The position numbers and the translations under genes are program-made. From contig CALGTT010000067.1 in the NCBI GenBank assembly GCA_937901485.1, positions 1-14,192 on the forward strand: a DNA stretch of 14,192 bases, given 5' to 3'. Of this stretch, positions 12,965 to 14,192 are shown piece by piece (positions within the stretch are counted from its first letter, which is position 1; each line of letters begins with the position of its first letter). The stretch is from an uncultured Ruminococcus sp. (lineage in GTDB: Bacteria; Bacillota; Clostridia; Oscillospirales; Ruminococcaceae). Below the pieces are notes generated by a model. That model worked only from the letters and a program-made list of their open reading frames with translations, was not told where the DNA came from and made no database searches.

Positions 12965-14192
12965 ATGTACGATCCGAAATCCAGTAAAGCAGAAGAATTC
13001 ATCTGCCATGAAGAAATTGAAGACACCCTCGCCTATGCCGAGGCACATAAGAATGACCGTGAACTGATCAAGTCCATCATCGAAAAGGCAAAGGAACTCA
13101 AAGGTCTGAATCACCGTGATGCAAGCGTCCTGCTTGCCTGTGAGGAAGAAGACCTCAATGCCGAGGTCTGCGCACTTGCCGAGCAGATCAAGAAGGATTT
13201 CTACGGCAACCGCATCGTTATGTTCGCCCCCCTGTATCTGTCCAACTACTGCGTGAACGGCTGTACTTACTGCCCGTATCACTACAAGAACAAGCACATC
13301 TGCCGCAAGAAGCTGACGCAGGAGGAGATCAGAAAGGAAGTCATCGCACTTCAGGATATGGGTCACAAGCGTCTTGCCATTGAAGCAGGCGAAGACCCCG
13401 TAAACAACCCCATTGAGTACATTCTGGAGTGCATCAAGACCATCTACTCGGTGCACCACAAGAACGGCGACATCCGCCGCGTCAACGTCAACATCGCCGC
13501 CACCACCGTGGAGAACTACCGCAAGCTCAAGGAGGCGGGCATCGGCACCTACATCCTGTTCCAGGAGACCTACCATAAGGAGAGCTACCTGAAGCTCCAT
13601 CCCACGGGCCCCAAGCACGACTACGACTACCACACCGAAGCGATGGACCGCGCGATGGAAGGCGGCATTGACGACGTCGGGCTGGGCGTACTGTTCGGTC
13701 TTGAAATGTACAAGTACGAATTCGCGGGACTTCTCATGCACGCGGAACACCTCGAAGCTGTTCACGGCGTCGGCCCGCACACGATCAGCGTGCCGCGCAT
13801 CAAGCGCGCCGACGATATCGATCCCGATCAGTTCGACAACGGCATCGACGATGAGACGTTCAAAAAGATCATCGCCTGCATTCGAATCGCTGTTCCCTAC
13901 ACCGGCATGATCGTCTCTACCAGAGAGAGCCAGGCCAGCCGGGAGCGGGTGCTCCACCTGGGAATCTCCCAGATCAGCGGCGGTTCAAGAACCAGCGTAG
14001 GGGGCTACACCACCGAGGAAAGACACGATGAAACAGCACAGTTCGATGTAAACGATACCAGAACCCTGGATGAGGTAATGCAGTGGCTTCTGGAGCTTGG
14101 TTACATCCCAAGCTTCTGTACAGCCTGCTACCGTGAAGGAAGAACCGGAGACAGGTTCATGTCTCTGGCCAAGAACGGACAGATTGCAAACT
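12965..14192 (+). CDS. hydG: [FeFe]-hydrogenase maturase HydG (tyrosine lyase), C-terminus cut by window
   Basis: HydG is a radical SAM enzyme that splits tyrosine to supply the CO and CN ligands (as an Fe-CO-CN synthon) of the [FeFe]-hydrogenase H-cluster, acting with HydE and HydF. The ATG at 12965 has AGGAGG at 12951-12956. The 409 complete codons present show the radical SAM cluster motif CVNGCTYC (C96, C100, C103), EAGEDP, VNVNIAATT, QETYHKESY, and the C-terminal CTACYREGRTGDRFM with C385 and C388. HydG binds a second cluster through Cx2Cx22C, and the third cysteine, expected near residue 411, lies just past the window edge. No frameshift is seen. Codon usage changes in the last 280 bases or so. 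Full-length proteins are about 470 residues. Confidence 0.95.
   Translation, partial: MYDPKSSKAEEFICHEEIEDTLAYAEAHKNDRELIKSIIEKAKELKGLNHRDASVLLACEEEDLNAEVCALAEQIKKDFYGNRIVMFAPLYLSNYCVNGCTYCPYHYKNKHICRKKLTQEEIRKEVIALQDMGHKRLAIEAGEDPVNNPIEYILECIKTIYSVHHKNGDIRRVNVNIAATTVENYRKLKEAGIGTYILFQETYHKESYLKLHPTGPKHDYDYHTEAMDRAMEGGIDDVGLGVLFGLEMYKYEFAGLLMHAEHLEAVHGVGPHTISVPRIKRADDIDPDQFDNGIDDETFKKIIACIRIAVPYTGMIVSTRESQASRERVLHLGISQISGGSRTSVGGYTTEERHDETAQFDVNDTRTLDEVMQWLLELGYIPSFCTACYREGRTGDRFMSLAKNGQIAN

Noticed and set aside
12848..13957. 369-codon minus-strand open frame opposite hydG
   Set aside because: The plus strand encodes HydG with intact cluster motifs. The antisense product is a low-complexity Val/Leu/Asp-rich sequence and runs into the structured leader.

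Overview
The window looks like chromosomal DNA from an endospore-forming, anaerobic Firmicute of class Clostridia, probably a Ruminococcus-like member of the Oscillospirales. The grounds are a SpoIIE sporulation phosphatase, a glgC/glgD pair (typical of Firmicutes that store glycogen), the [FeFe]-hydrogenase maturase HydG, strong AGGAGG-type ribosome binding sites and sigma-A-like promoters. The species assignment is inference. I see no mobile element, tRNA, rRNA or CRISPR array.

Layout. At the left edge (1-102, minus strand) is the N-terminus of a radical SAM protein, preceded by a hairpin-rich leader of about 220 nt and its own promoter (331-359). That promoter is interleaved with the divergent rsmA promoter. 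From 416 a plus-strand unit runs rsmA (rRNA dimethyltransferase), an AT-rich membrane acyltransferase and a small unknown protein, and ends at a strong terminator (2710-2740). spoIIE (2894-5152) follows with its own promoter and a near-consensus Spo0A box.

The centre (5406-11317) is a glycogen synthesis cluster: glgB, glgC, glgD, glgA. GlgC makes ADP-glucose, GlgD is its catalytically degenerate partner subunit, GlgA polymerises the glucose and GlgB adds branches. The cluster ends at a strong hairpin terminator (11329-11362). The intergenic region before glgB holds a perfect Spo0A box core and an inverted repeat overlapping the -35. With spoIIE next door, this suggests (unproven) that glycogen storage is tied to sporulation.

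On the minus strand, 11368-12561 encodes a lipoprotein-like family 3 glycoside hydrolase resembling NagZ. From 12710 a consensus promoter drives a structured leader of about 205 nt, ending in a terminator hairpin directly before the ribosome binding site of hydG, which runs off the right edge. The leader is the best candidate here for an undescribed or unassigned regulatory RNA. The distal part of hydG has different codon usage from the rest, suggesting recombination or a chimeric assembly.
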